Shown: positions 1-11,700 of the stretch, in pieces
How positions within the stretch are numbered: the stretch's first letter is position 1
Layout: every line of letters begins with the position of its first letter
Assembly (NCBI GenBank): GCA_001579985.1
Contig: LRSR01005364.1
Span: forward strand, 1-22,815
Length of the DNA: 22,815 nucleotides
DNA from: Hypsibius dujardini
Taxonomy: Eukaryota; Tardigrada; Eutardigrada; Parachela; Hypsibiidae
Direction: 5' to 3'
The notes under the pieces: model-generated
Database searches by the model: none
What the model saw: the letters and a program-made list of their open reading frames with translations, nothing else
Told to the model about the DNA's origin: nothing
Program-made: the position numbers and the translations under genes

Positions 1-335
1 TCCGCGTTCTGCAATAATATTCAAATTCATTTCTGGAATTGTCTGAAATACTGTCTGGAATTTTACATAAAAATGGTATATTTTCCATACAAAAAACGTT
101 ATTAATCTTCAACGAGCTCGAAATATCTCTTTTCATAAAAATATTTAGAATTCTATAATTGAGAAAGACAACTTTAATATACTGTACACCAAATAGTGTA
201 AAACATATTTTACTTCCAGTGAGGTCTCGTCATAAATTAACACTTCATGTACTAAAATCTAACTACATAGTTGAATAATTAGTTAAATTACATTTCATAC
301 AAATGCATGCATCTTCTCCAGCATGTGGTTCGTAC
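1..335 (-). other. Intron of the RSPH4/6-like gene (partial)
   Basis: AT-rich sequence after donor GTACGA at 335. No splice acceptor followed by a spoke-head-like frame is seen, so the next exon lies outside the window. Confidence 0.6.
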
Positions 336-641
336 CTTCTCAGCGTCAGCTTCGGCTTCCTCTTCTTCATCATCCGGAGGATCAGCGTCCGTTTCAGCAA
401 TATAATAATCATTTTTAAGCCCATTAATTACACCCCAAAATTTGACAGTTAGAATTTTGGCGTCGAAATCCAAAAGTCGTCTGAGAGCATTGTTTAGCAT
501 GGAGGCCTTTTCGACCGAGAAGAGACGAGGTATGCCTGCATTGCTAAGATACGGGTATATCCGTAAAATATTTGGCAATTTCGACTTTCCTGTTTCTTCA
601 TCGACATGCGCATCGATCCGTTCTTCAATGGCACCTTCTGC
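336..641 (-). CDS. RSPH4A: RSPH4/6-like exon 3
   Basis: 102 codons, acceptor TTTGACAG, donor GTACGA. It holds the diagnostic spoke-head motif FWGVINGLKNDYYIAE and the acidic run. The rest of the gene lies beyond the left edge of the window. Confidence 0.85.
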
Positions 642-1707
642 CTGTCAAAGGGAGTTGTCAATCAATTGCATGCACAATGCACATTGTAGAGAGGAAGAAA
701 CTGACAGACCTTCAGCAACTCCGATTGCAACTTGGCCTCGACTAGTAGGTCTTCCCGAAAGTGCTGGTTTCCAATTAGCCTATCTCTGGGTTCTCGGTTT
801 AGACTGCCAACAATCTCTTCGTAACTCCCGTGGGCTTCGCGGTTGGATGTTTTGAGTATTTGTCCTACAGACTCTTTCAATCTCTCGTAACTGAAAAGAC
901 AACTTTCAAACAGGACACACAGGACACACAGTATGATTACTGAGACGTCATTTCACAACAGAACCGTACCGAAACAGGCCGACATTTTCTTGGCTAAATG
1001 TATACACAAGGACGCAGACACAGCCATAAACCTAGGCATAGACAAATTACCCATATATAACGTAGACACAGACACAAAGACAACCCCAGACACAGACAGG
1101 TATAAGCAGAAATACAGACAAAAAAGATACGAACACAGCCCAGACACAGACACAGACACAGACACATTTCATACACATTTGGTCCATCTCCGCCGCTCTT
1201 TTTCAGACAATCCATAATGGCTTTATATGTGCTTTGGATTCTCGCAGGCGACGCAGTATCAATACCAGGTCCCAACGGCAAATTAGACTCGGATATCTTC
1301 GACATAAGCTCATCACTAATCGATGGCATGATAGGCTTAAGCCCCACCTCCGGCAATAAAGAATGAATGTCATCTTCATCTTCTAGATGAAACGATATGA
1401 ATTGCTCTTCGACCGAGTGGTCAGCATCCAAACTTTTCAATTGAGGAGCAAATCGTGCGCCTGATATTTGCGAGCGTATTACGCTGGCTTGTGAAGTGGC
1501 TGGTATTGGTGCATTACCCAAACGTGACTGTCGAGGTCCAGGCTCAACAGCAAAATTCCTTGATCCAAGGACAGCTGGCAGCGGAGCAGATAGATGAGCC
1601 GTTGTTGACGGGACAAGATGGGGCTCTTCTGCTGGAGTCACTGCCGTTTCTTGGGGGCTAGAGGGCTTTTCATACTTTTCCTCGGTTGGAATTACCGGCC
1701 GATCCAT
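336..1707 (-). CDS. RSPH4A: Radial spoke head protein, RSPH4A/RSPH6A family (N-terminal half, three exons)
   Basis: Exons 1707-1175, 890-710 and 641-336 join in phase to 340 codons and run off the window at donor GTACGA. After a 170-residue Pro/Ser-rich, probably disordered N-terminus come family landmarks: NVYERL (the NLYDHL position of RSP4/6), LPNILRIYPYLSNAGI (the conserved segment before the Gly-rich turn), and VKFWGVINGLKNDYYIAE followed by an acidic DDEEEEAEAD run. The last two match the RSP4/6 pattern FWGKxxGxxxxYxIAE plus acid stretch. In cilia and flagella these proteins form the radial spoke head that signals between central pair and dynein. ATG 1707 (AAAATGG) is chosen; an in-frame ATG lies at 1770. 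Whether it is the 4A or 6A orthologue cannot be told; invertebrates often have one. Confidence 0.85.
710..890 (-). CDS. RSPH4A: RSPH4/6-like exon 2
   Basis: 181 bases; acceptor GTCTTTTCAG, donor GTCTGT, phase 0 at the end. It encodes YERLKESVGQILKTSNREAH and a helical, charged stretch. It has no stop and keeps the frame between exons 1 and 3. Confidence 0.8.
1046..1166 (+). repeat. Imperfect GACACA/CAGACA hexamer microsatellite in RSPH intron 1
   Basis: Several runs of gacaca with interruptions, ending in a pure run at about 1142-1164, a few bases from the intron's 5' splice site. It produces spurious open frames on both strands (Cys-Leu and Asp-Thr repeats). Confidence 0.85.
1175..1707 (-). 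CDS. RSPH4A: RSPH4/6-like exon 1
   Basis: 533 bases, 177 codons plus two bases, ending at donor GTATGA so that GT plus T of the next exon gives Val. The residues are rich in Pro, Ser and Ala, with an acidic patch (FHLEDEDDIHSLLPE) and a final helix running into the spoke-head N-terminal domain. The open frame reads on past the donor into a hexamer repeat; that part is not coding. Confidence 0.8.
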
Positions 1708-2602
1708 TTTATTGATAAAAGTCAAAAATCTAACGAACAATTGGAAAGAGTGCACGTGAAGTGAGCGCACAATTCCTCCTTCAAAACATTGACCAGCGCT
1801 GTTGGCCTGATGTTGCTATGCTCTTCACCAGCATTCAGCACAATCGCACCCAAAACAAATCGTGAAAAAAACTCCATTGGAAGCATATAATTTTTACTCC
1901 AACCACGGAATGAACTGCCGTTATTTCAATTTGTGGATTGGTTTTTTTCTGCCAATAATAGCTGAATAATTCCCTCTTAATTATACATAATTAAATATGT
2001 TCATTGGCCTCAAAAATTTAAAGGAGTCTTTTAGTATTGTCCTCGCTAGACAATAAACAGAATCCAAACGACATAAACTAAAATCTTTTAATTAGATTCT
2101 TTTAGCCAACCAAAAGTTATTAAGGATTTTATTTTATTTTATTTAGTAACTAAACTTTTTAGCCTAGTTTAAGTTGAAATAGTTTATTTATTTGTTTTAG
2201 TTTTTCACAGTTAAATCTTTGTGTAGTGACTAGAACCTGTAGTTTTGTTTTTCTAGTCAACTAAAAGACTAAAGTCAAAGAATTAGTCGCTAAAGATTTA
2301 AGTTTACTTTTTTTAGTTGAGGTTAGTTTTGCTATCCTCAATCCACATTGAAAAGTGTCAATCAAGCTACTTCATATTATTTTTGGCATGAGAATTGCAG
2401 AAATTCTAGTGACGGTTACGGGGCAGATTATATTCCACTTTTGCAGGGACCCCAATCATCAAAGAAAATGCACATTAGTTGTTAGATGGAAACCAATGTA
2501 AAGAAAAATACTGACATCCCCAACAATATTAACACCAACGTAATGTAAATAAATATGTAAAAAGAAACGACACACGTAACCAAAGAAGGCAAGAGACTTT
2601 CT
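1708..2602. other. Intergenic region between CNGK stop and RSPH4/6 start
   Basis: About 0.9 kb, very AT-rich. It must contain the CNGK 3' UTR and the promoter of the downstream gene. Many short ctaaa/tttag words occur at 2070-2330, including the palindrome tttagt-a-actaaa at 2142-2154. No coding potential seen. Confidence 0.7.
2128..2192 (-). promoter_or_regulatory. Candidate CNGK polyadenylation signals
   Basis: Minus-strand AATAAA occurs at about 2183-2192 and as three overlapping copies at 2128-2143, some 410-475 bp after the stop codon. These are the first such hexamers after TAA 2603. Usage cannot be told from sequence. Confidence 0.4.
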
Positions 2603-2701
2603 TTAGTCCAGCTCCACCTTCTCTTCCTCTAAAAGATCGCGCAAACGAATGCGATTAGTCATGCATACGTGTTCCATCTCATCCTGATACTTGCTGACAA
2701 C
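2603..2701 (-). CDS. CNGK: CNGK exon 15: C-terminal helix and stop
   Basis: Acceptor GTGTTTTAG, then 32 codons and TAA at 2605-2603. It supplies the last C-helix (VVSKYQDEMEHV) and a charged tail (RLRDLLEEEKVELD). The tail is short, with no long C-terminal extension after repeat 4. The position matches the C-helix of the other folds, which supports this as the true end. Confidence 0.85.
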   Translation of the reverse strand, partial: VVSKYQDEMEHVCMTNRIRLRDLLEEEKVELD

Positions 2702-5700
2702 CTAAAACACGATTTCATTTTTAATTTTACAATTTTCCTTCAGTCTTTCTTACAAAAGCAGGAAGACATTTTGTCCGTTGGAGGCCGAGCCACGCATTTA
2801 TAATATTATTTCCTGCCCAGGGTCTAAAAATTAGGCATCGATAATTCTAAAGAACAAATATTATTCAATATTTAAGTAGTACAATAAATGAAAATGTTGG
2901 AGCAGAAAGAGACATTTTTGTTACTGTCATTCCTCAACGCTTGCTACTGAAAAGATTATTCTGGCTTAACTTTTCTACTTTGTCTTGATACGAGGTATCT
3001 CTAATATTTTAGAATTCCAAAAACAATTTATGTGTCTATTGTTTTGTTTAGGAAATTGGTTTGGCCTGTTAAGAGCTAAATTTGTTCCCTGGCCAAAGCT
3101 TAAATGGTATGTTGGTGTACCTCAACGAGCTGGGCTCGAGTGAGGACGTAGACCTCGCAGTTGTCAGTAGCGCGCACTGTCCTCGAGGCAGGCCAGTCAA
3201 TCAAAATAGCCTGCCAGTTGATGTTGCTGCCTCTACGGATGACCCGCGTCTCCATTCCGTTGTCCACTTCCACGGCTTCTCCGTTGTGAAGAAAATACAT
3301 TTCTTCCACGAGATCGCCCTGTTGGATGATATAATCGCCGGGGATAAAATGAACTTGATGAAGCAGGGCACTCAGCATACGGACAAAGGCGTTGGATGAG
3401 TCGCGGAACAAAGGCAACTGTAAAAGATAGAGCATGCTTAGCACTGATTAATCTTCCCTATCGGACTCGGGACTAGATTCACCCTTCAATCTATTCGGAA
3501 ACTTGCGCGAAAAGCAACAAGGGAAATGCGGTTGCTCATACTTCAAGTCAATGGAGAAATTCGGATTGCTCTCCCTCTTTTGGACTGTAACTTCCAGACC
3601 TTGCCTAATTTTGGTAGAGAAAATTAAATTTTTTCAATGAAGACATTTTTGAAACATTTCGGTCCCCGCACATATTTTGTACCAAAAAAAATGGACAAGT
3701 TGCGATAAATTGTCATTTTGAAGAGAGGCCGGAGATGGATTATCTCCAGTCAACTGCACGTGCTCCCAAAGTCCAGTGCAAGTCATTCGCCCTATGTTAG
3801 TAACTGTGGTGCATTTCCGTCCTCACTAATGTGTCACGTGACAGGCGAGTTTCAAACTACAAAGAGTCCTATTAGGTCGCGGAGCCCCGATTCATACTAT
3901 CACTACCTTCTGTCCGTTTAAATGACTTCATTTGTAAACTTGTCAAAATATGATTAGAAAAATGTCCCAATCTATATTTATACAATTTTTCTTATACCTT
4001 TGCAAAATTATTTCCTACCTCACGCAAGTCTTTTTGATGGACCACGTAGGACAGCTCAGTCCGCAAGCAAAAGGGTGCATCATTCAAGACGCTATGAATA
4101 TCGCCAACGCCCCGATCCATCCTCCAGAGATGATGAAAATAATTCCTCACTCTGTCGATGATGGATTTATTGGCTTGTTGATCTAGCAGATAGGTCCGTA
4201 GTGCCTGAAATTTACTCTCAAAGTTTTGTCGACTAATCTCCAGATTGGCCAAGGTCGAGGCAATGTCTCCGACGATGATACCAAAGAGGAACTTGCCAAT
4301 CACCTGCACCACGCAAGTGAAGAAGCGTTCCAGGTCAGTCAACGGGAGAATATCCCCATACCTAACAACCGTACTCAACACATTATCATTTATCATCTTA
4401 ATATTTATAATTCAACTTTGTGAGCAACGGTTTATTCTGAATATGGTATTGCCATCATCCATCCATACCCGGTGGTGGTAGCTGTTGTGACAATCCAATA
4501 GATTGTCATAATATACGCTTGCGGTTCACTGTGTAATTCATTTCGCAAACTGGTGCGACTAATCCAGGAATGTTTGCTGTCACATTTGCTGTCGGGGCAG
4601 GCGATAAAGTAGCCGATACAGGCGAAAAAATGCAGCCATAAGAATAGTTGAGTGAGGGTAAAGAGCAGCCTGACAAAGAGGACGTTGATATCAAGTTCGG
4701 CGAGCCATTTGTTAAACAGCTGAAAGATCCGAAGGAGTCGCGTTGGGATTCGGAGTAATCGGAGGTAGCCCCAAACCTTAGGCCTTATGGCAGCGGGGGC
4801 TACCAATGTCAACACTTCATAGGGGAAGCAGTTCAGCAGATCCATAAACAGGCCGTCAGTCGATTTGAGATACCGATTCAGAACTCGCGTTTTCGCCAGC
4901 ACCTGGTTGCCTGTTCACAACGTTCCATATTGTGTCAAATGCGTACCGTATTTTGCCTTCTCGGTGTCTGTGTCTGTGTCTGTGTCTGTGTCTGTGTCTG
5001 TGTCTGTGTCTGTGTCTGTGTCTGTGTCTGTGTCTGTGTCTGTGTCTGTGTCTGTGTCGGTAGCTGCCTCTATGTATAACATAAGTCTGTGCCTATCCCT
5101 ATGTTCATACCGGTAGCCATGTAGATGTTTGACTCTGGATATCTGTGTCTAGAGATTGGGAAAGGTACACCTATCACTTACCATACTCATCAAGATATCC
5201 GGTCCTGGTCTTCATGACGATATCAATAATAAAGACAAACTCCAAAATGTAGTGCACCACATAGAAGGCGTCGGTGTAGTGGCCAAAAGATGGCTGATAG
5301 GACATTAACATGACCGATATCACTCGAAGAAAGTTGCAGAAATACTTGCTGAAATATCGCATATTCCGATCATACGGCGGGAAGATATATCGGGATATTA
5401 AACGCAACCGTCTTCCCAACGGCATCTTGTTGCGTCGTTTGGCGACGAGGGAGTGGCGATAGCCTTTATATCCGGTGGGATCGTCGATGGGCGTTTTCCG
5501 CCAGATTGCATTAGTCTTGAATTCGGCATCCATGTCCATTGAGCTGGTGACCTGTTCCATCAGCATTTCTCTTACTTCTGGATAGTGTTCCAAGATCAGG
5601 TCAAAATCCTTACGCGTGGCGTAATAGAGGTCACTGTTTTCCCTTGCTTGGCAGCTGATACGCGAAGTTTCCTTCATGAAGAAAGCCACTTCGCCGAGAA

Positions 5701-8700
5701 CGCGACCTGCTCGGACCAACTGAGGCGATGTTACGCCGTTGCAGAATTGCACTTCGATACTTCCGCGATAGACAAAATACAACTCTGACCCAGTGTCATC
5801 CAATTTGATGACGTGTTCACCTTCTTTAATGTAAAGCGGTTGGACGATGGCTGCCATCATTTTCTTGAAGGCGATCGGTGTGTTCTTAAAGATGGGAACC
5901 TGTTCTATCACCTATGCAAATGGAAAGAAGAGAAAGCATTAAGGAAATACATCCGAGCAATCTAAAATCCACACATCAAAATGACAGTATAAGGAGTAGG
6001 AGCTAAATAGTCTTCAAATTTTAACGGTTTTAAAAGCGTTATAACTGTCCAGTTGTCCATCCAACTTAAATATATCCAAATATATTGAATAAATCCAACT
6101 TACGGTATACAGTTTGCAATGTAAAACTGCCAAAACCAAAACATACAAAACTTCATTTCATTTCAGCGTTACAAGCGTCCTAAGTAGCTTGTCTGATAAC
6201 CTTTTCAATTCTCATCTTTGCAAATAACCTTTGCAAAACAAAACAAAAATCGTTTTGTGAAACATTTTAATTGATTATTTCGAAATGTAGTTGTATATTT
6301 GTGATTTTGTTGTGATGATGCTAGTGCAGCCTCGCTGATGCAATATATAATATGACTTTCTAGTTTATGTAACTGCAATTTGTAAATATATTTTTAAGTA
6401 TGTCAAAACCTCAATTTGATGTATTTTTAGATTTGATCAACACTTGTTACAATTTTTTTGAGTTGAGTTCTCATGACCTTCTAGCTCGATTAGTAACTTA
6501 GTATCTGAGTAGTATTTTGTATTTTTCACAAAATACATTATTTTGTTTTTCAATTTATTATTTTATATCTTTTCAAAATGGGCACGACTTAGATGATGAT
6601 GGAAAAAAATGCAAGAGTTGTGAGACCTTTCGATAAAGCTGAAGGGCCAGTTCAGCCGTCAAGGAGGGCGGTAGGCCAACAATCAACGTTTTCGGATCGA
6701 CTCCCTGAGTTCTTAGCCATAAAAATTGGTAATAATGAGTGATGCGACTTCTTAAGGGTTTGGGGACGTGTTCATGATTCATGTACTGCTTGATGGCAAC
6801 CAATCGGTCAAAGAATCGCGATCTCCTGGCATCGGAATTGGCCTGCGCAGCGGCAATACTGGCAATGATATATCCGAAAAAGACATAACCAGCAATCATG
6901 AGGAAGAGGAAGAGAATTTGTTCGGGTCCGTTGTTAGTTTGGGCGGTGATGTCGCCGTAGCCGACGATGCAAAGAGTCGTGACAGCCCAGTAGAAGCCGC
7001 CCACAAACTGTGTCCACGTTGAGTCCTTGCTGGTAATGTTGGGGGTCACTGTTGTCAGGTAGCTCGTGTCCACGCACGTCCTCGGGCTCGCAAATGATAC
7101 TTGGTCGGCTGAATCAAAACAAACACCAAAATTATGTCTAAAGCAACTTTGCATAACTCATAGCGGTACTTAAACTTATAAAATATCCTGCTATTATACA
7201 AAGTACTAGTATCTCTTATTATTTACCTCAATCGTTCAATATTTCAACAAACATTCTTACCTCTTTTACTGAAAAAGCTTTTAAATGTACTGGCAATTTA
7301 GAATTTATTTGAATTAACATTTATCTTTTTAATGGTTACTAGACACTGCACCGAATGCTATCATGCCATTGTAGTATTATTTATTACTATTATTTTTATA
7401 TTTTTATATTTTTATACTATAAATTAATGTTTTGTTGCATTATCTATTACCGTTTATATTGAGTTTATAATATTGCAAGCTGTCCGCACTTGTGCCCCGT
7501 ATGGGTGACCGACCAAAATACTTTTGGGCTGTATCTGATTGTGGCCCCTCAAGCTCTATGCCCTTCCAGTTCAAGTTACATTTTCTGAAGCCTATTTAAT
7601 TTGAATGACTTTTCTTTTTTCTTCTTTAGACAATTTAGTAGGTAACGTACCACAAGCTGAGATATTAACGCCGCAGGTTGCTGCTGTTGTGCCGCATTCC
7701 ATCGTCAGAGGCATTGCTGTCGCAAAGGCAATCAGGATGATAAAATAATTGATGAATTTGAGGATGAACATAAACGATTCCCGATTTTTAATGTCCGACT
7801 CCTGAAGATACAACCAGTGATAAAAGTGTACAAAAATTCCTTTTCTCAACCGAGAAAAGTCCATTAATTAATGAGAATTAGTAGGATGAAATTTTTATTT
7901 AAATGTCAGTTGCTTAAACCATTGACTTACCAAGAAATTGAAGGCCAGAGGGACACGATAAATTTGGAAGCAACGATTGAGTCGCATGTACATGATCATA
8001 TGGAGGAGATCATCACGAAGATGTGTACTGGCAGTGGCTCCCGGGGTAAAAATGAGAAAAAACTCCAGCGGTATGACCGATAAGAGATCGATCCAAAAGT
8101 TTGAGCGCAAGTAGCGTTTAGCCGTCATGTAGGGATGTGTGACGAGAATGTTGAGGTGGTTGTAATATTGCACGTGAAATTGGAGGTAAATGTCCACCCA
8201 AGCATAAATATCCAACAGGTAGCAGATTGCAAAGTAAAAACCGCTCGTCAAGCGATATGTCACCTGAATCATAGTTAGGACAAATATGATGGTAGACATG
8301 ACCACACGAGAGTATGTCCACCATTGGAGGAAGGATCCGTTGATGGCCAAGGTGTAGTTCATTAGATTCTTATACAGGTGGCTGATCAATTTGTTTACGC
8401 TCAAGGATTGAAAGTCGTCGCGAAAAGTTAGACGACGCTTCTCGTGTGGTGTCAGACGAATCAGCGACTCCTCACGACGTTTCTTAATTACTGGCCTCGC
8501 ACTACGTGCTAATCAAACATAACACTTCTTGTTAGGTTTACATTCTCAATCAAGTCAAGAGAAACCTCATATTTCTTAAGTAATTTCTATTTTTTAAACA
8601 AGATTACGACGCCGTGTGAAAATAATATACTTGTCGAAAATCAAATTTTGAATTGAATGCTGCAACATTAGCCAAAGGCGTTTAGGTTTAAGCATGCATA

Positions 8701-11700
8701 ATCCAACTTTTTTTCTTTCAAATTTATGCTTTATCGTTTTAAATTGTTATATCAGTAGCGGGAGCTTATTGCTAGTGCTCGATTCTATTGTCAGTAAATG
8801 TAAAGCTATACATGTTATACCTACCGGGTTCGAAAATACTTTCTGCACTGGCTTTAAGGAGACTCAGCGTCTCAACTACAGATAGGCTCACTAAAAAGTG
8901 TTCTATATTTTTCTTCAAAGCAAAACCTTCAATGCTTCCAAAGGTTGGTTTGAGTCGCGGTGGCCAGTTGAACGTTAAGATATTCATGACCTCCAAAAAA
9001 TGGCATGTGACCTGCCCAATGGCGGATTTTTTGCGCAATTGTTGAACCCATTAGGAAAGTCCCTGTCTTCACCCGAGCGCCCTTTTTACGAAAGCCAAAT
9101 CTAAAACGGTCGTCCTGTAGCATTTTCCGAGGGTTACGTAAGACGGTTGTCATTTTCCTGCTCTTTTTCTTTCAGACCAATCAATAAAAAAAGGTTAAAC
9201 TTGGCAGATTTGGTAAAGAGGGCGTTTTCATATTCAACCAAAAATGCACAACCAACACAATTGAAATGCGCGGTTTTGATTGCTCAAGCAAGCAAGTGAA
9301 TTATTTAGGATTAAATTTGTTGCAAAATTCAAGTCAATCAAACGAAACGCAATTGATAATGTTATAGCTGTGGACCTGGATAGCTCTTTGTGAGATGGCG
9401 ATGAAGTGAAATTTGTTGAACAGTCTTCAAAAATTTCATTTGGAGAGAGCTATGCCCACAACCCTACACATCCTTTCGCTATGCTCACAACCCGCACAAT
9501 CTTTTCAATTATCAATTGCTATGTACAAATCCTTTTTCGCCAATTGTTAGACACAACCTTTAGCTATGTACACAACCTTTTCTGGAGGATTTTTTTTATA
9601 TAATTTTGGTTGCAGTACTGATGAGGAGTAGGATCATTATTTAGTAGAAGGTATACAGGGTTGTGTGGGATCATAACGTGAAAACTCGTCAACTAGATGT
9701 GGTCTGGGTTTTGCCACTGATCAGATGGTCACCACAATCGGTTGGCCGGGATTCGGGGGTCGGCCGCCCACTCTAAGAAATTGTTCTAAACAGGCCGTAT
9801 AGATACGCCGTCCATGACGGGAATCGCTGGCCGTCGGCGAACGAAGACTGCTTTGTCCCACTCGGTGATGCCACATCCATTAGGCTCGCAGATGGAGCGG
9901 ACTCCAATGCAGAGCCGTTGTTCGACGCGACCTCCATGGCTTCGCTCTCAACCATGCCTTCTTCGTCATCCATCGCCTCGTTCTCATACTCGGCTTGGAG
10001 CATGGCATTGATGTCATTGTTATTTTCTATTTCTTCGTTATTTCTAGTATATGTTTCAGTCGCACTGGAAGTAATGCTTAAAGAAGTACGTGACATATTA
10101 CAGATCGTAAACACTATTTAATACGACAACACACAAACAAATATTCCGAATTGAGACGGTTTTACAATATGAAGGAAGGCGTTGCTTGTATGAACGAAGA
10201 TTTTGCGTGGCAACGACTTTAATTATATCCTTTGATGGGTTTCGGGAAAAGGTTGTGTACATAGCTGAAGGTTGTGTCGAACAATTGGCGAAAAGGGTTG
10301 TGTACATAGCAATTGATAATTAAGACCGTTCAATATATTTTCAGGACCTACTGTATCTGCTATAATTAAAAAAAAACCAAATCAAATAATTAAAGTTGCG
10401 ACCTATCGCAGATTGATTGGTCTTTCTAGAATTGTTTTTTAATATCGCATCCAAATAGTCCAAGCTACAGTCGTGAATGTGAAGTTGATAAAGTATTGCC
10501 AAACCCGGGAGTATTCCAAGAGGCCTTCCTTCTATTCATACCTGTCGCAATAATATCCTCGTAATATCTCAAGTTCTGCGCAATCATCTGCATCTGATGA
10601 GAGAACCAGCGGACCCCCGCGACCGATTGATCAAACTCGGGCCTAGGGATAGTCAAGACCTCGCAGTGGGTGACTGTCTTAACGCTCACCACCTCACTGT
10701 GGTTAAACAGGAAGCCAATCTCCCCGAAATACATTCCCGGTTGAAGCACCCCAATTACCAGTGAGGAATCATTAGGATGATAGAGCTGACAAACGCCCCG
10801 TCGGATGACAAACAACTCATGGATGAGATCTCCCTTTTGGATAATGTACTCATCCGGAGGAAAGAGATATCGTCGAATGGTTGACGCAAACCTCTTAAGA
10901 ATATCCTCTTCAATGTTTTTGAAGATGGGCACACTTGCGACCAGATGCATGAGATCTTCAAACTGAATCATTTGACTGAGGTAGTCTGGCAGGTCAAATG
11001 TCATGCTTTTCACACCGGGAAGGTCTTCGCCTCGCGTCGCAGTCCATAGCAGTGCCACTGAATCAACGGCACGATTCTTCACACTGTCCGTCATACGATT
11101 GTACTCCATGAAAGTGTTGAGGGCGGCGAGGCGGTCTTGAAATTCCACCCGTGGTCCGTCCAGATTTGCTAGGGTCGCTGTGAGAACAGCGATGCAGTAC
11201 CCGTATACCAGCACACCCAATATCATCACTGTAACATCAACACATTTAACACAAATCTTTTCCTCGCACTTCATCGATAAGGGATTAGGGCTAATGGTCA
11301 CAATCTCACATTTCTCAAATTTCATGGATGAACGATGACAATGTATAATGCTTCCGTATTCTTTACGGAATTCTAGTAAAAATAAAAATAGATCGGCCTT
11401 GATGGGGCAATACGAAAGCAAAATATTTGACAACATCAGGGGAGTAGCTATGTAAAGTGATTGGATACCATCAGAGAACCTACACGTAGCTCCAATCCCT
11501 GATGATGAAAAATATTCCTACCTGTGATAATGTAATCTAAATTAAATTGAATTTGGGACCAGATTGGGTGATGAAACTTTCAAGTGTAAGGAATTCGTAA
11601 GAAATATTCATTCTTTTCGGCTTGTGGGTAAAATACCCCAGGCAAATCAAAGCCTGGAAGAACATTTTCTTATTTCCTAGTTTATCATATTTTAACGAGT

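Noticed and set aside
933-1217. Asp-Thr-rich open frame on the plus strand
   Set aside because: Produced by the GACACA hexamer in the RSPH intron, antisense to real exons.
1705-1770. Start of the RSPH gene at ATG 1770
   Set aside because: Possible, but ATG 1707 has a better context and the added residues look like untranslated leader.
1811-1824. X-box-like half-site (gttgctatg) before the RSPH gene
   Set aside because: Only one half of the dyad is present; such words are common by chance.
4964-5058. CRISPR-like array
   Set aside because: The unit is six bases with no spacers, in an intron of a eukaryotic gene.
4865-5116. Open frame of Val-Ser repeats on the plus strand
   Set aside because: It is a translation of the (GTGTCT)n microsatellite inside CNGK intron 11, with no stop by repeat periodicity.
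7802-7864. Longer start for exon 9
   Set aside because: No acceptor there is in phase with exon 8, and the extra residues break the S4-S5 alignment with repeat 2.
8820-8840. tRNA-like word (gggttcgaaa)
   Set aside because: No acceptor stem or anticodon arm can be paired around it.
11229-11436. Extension of exon 7 upstream of its acceptor
   Set aside because: The added residues have no counterpart in other repeats, while splicing at 11228 restores a gapless S6 alignment.
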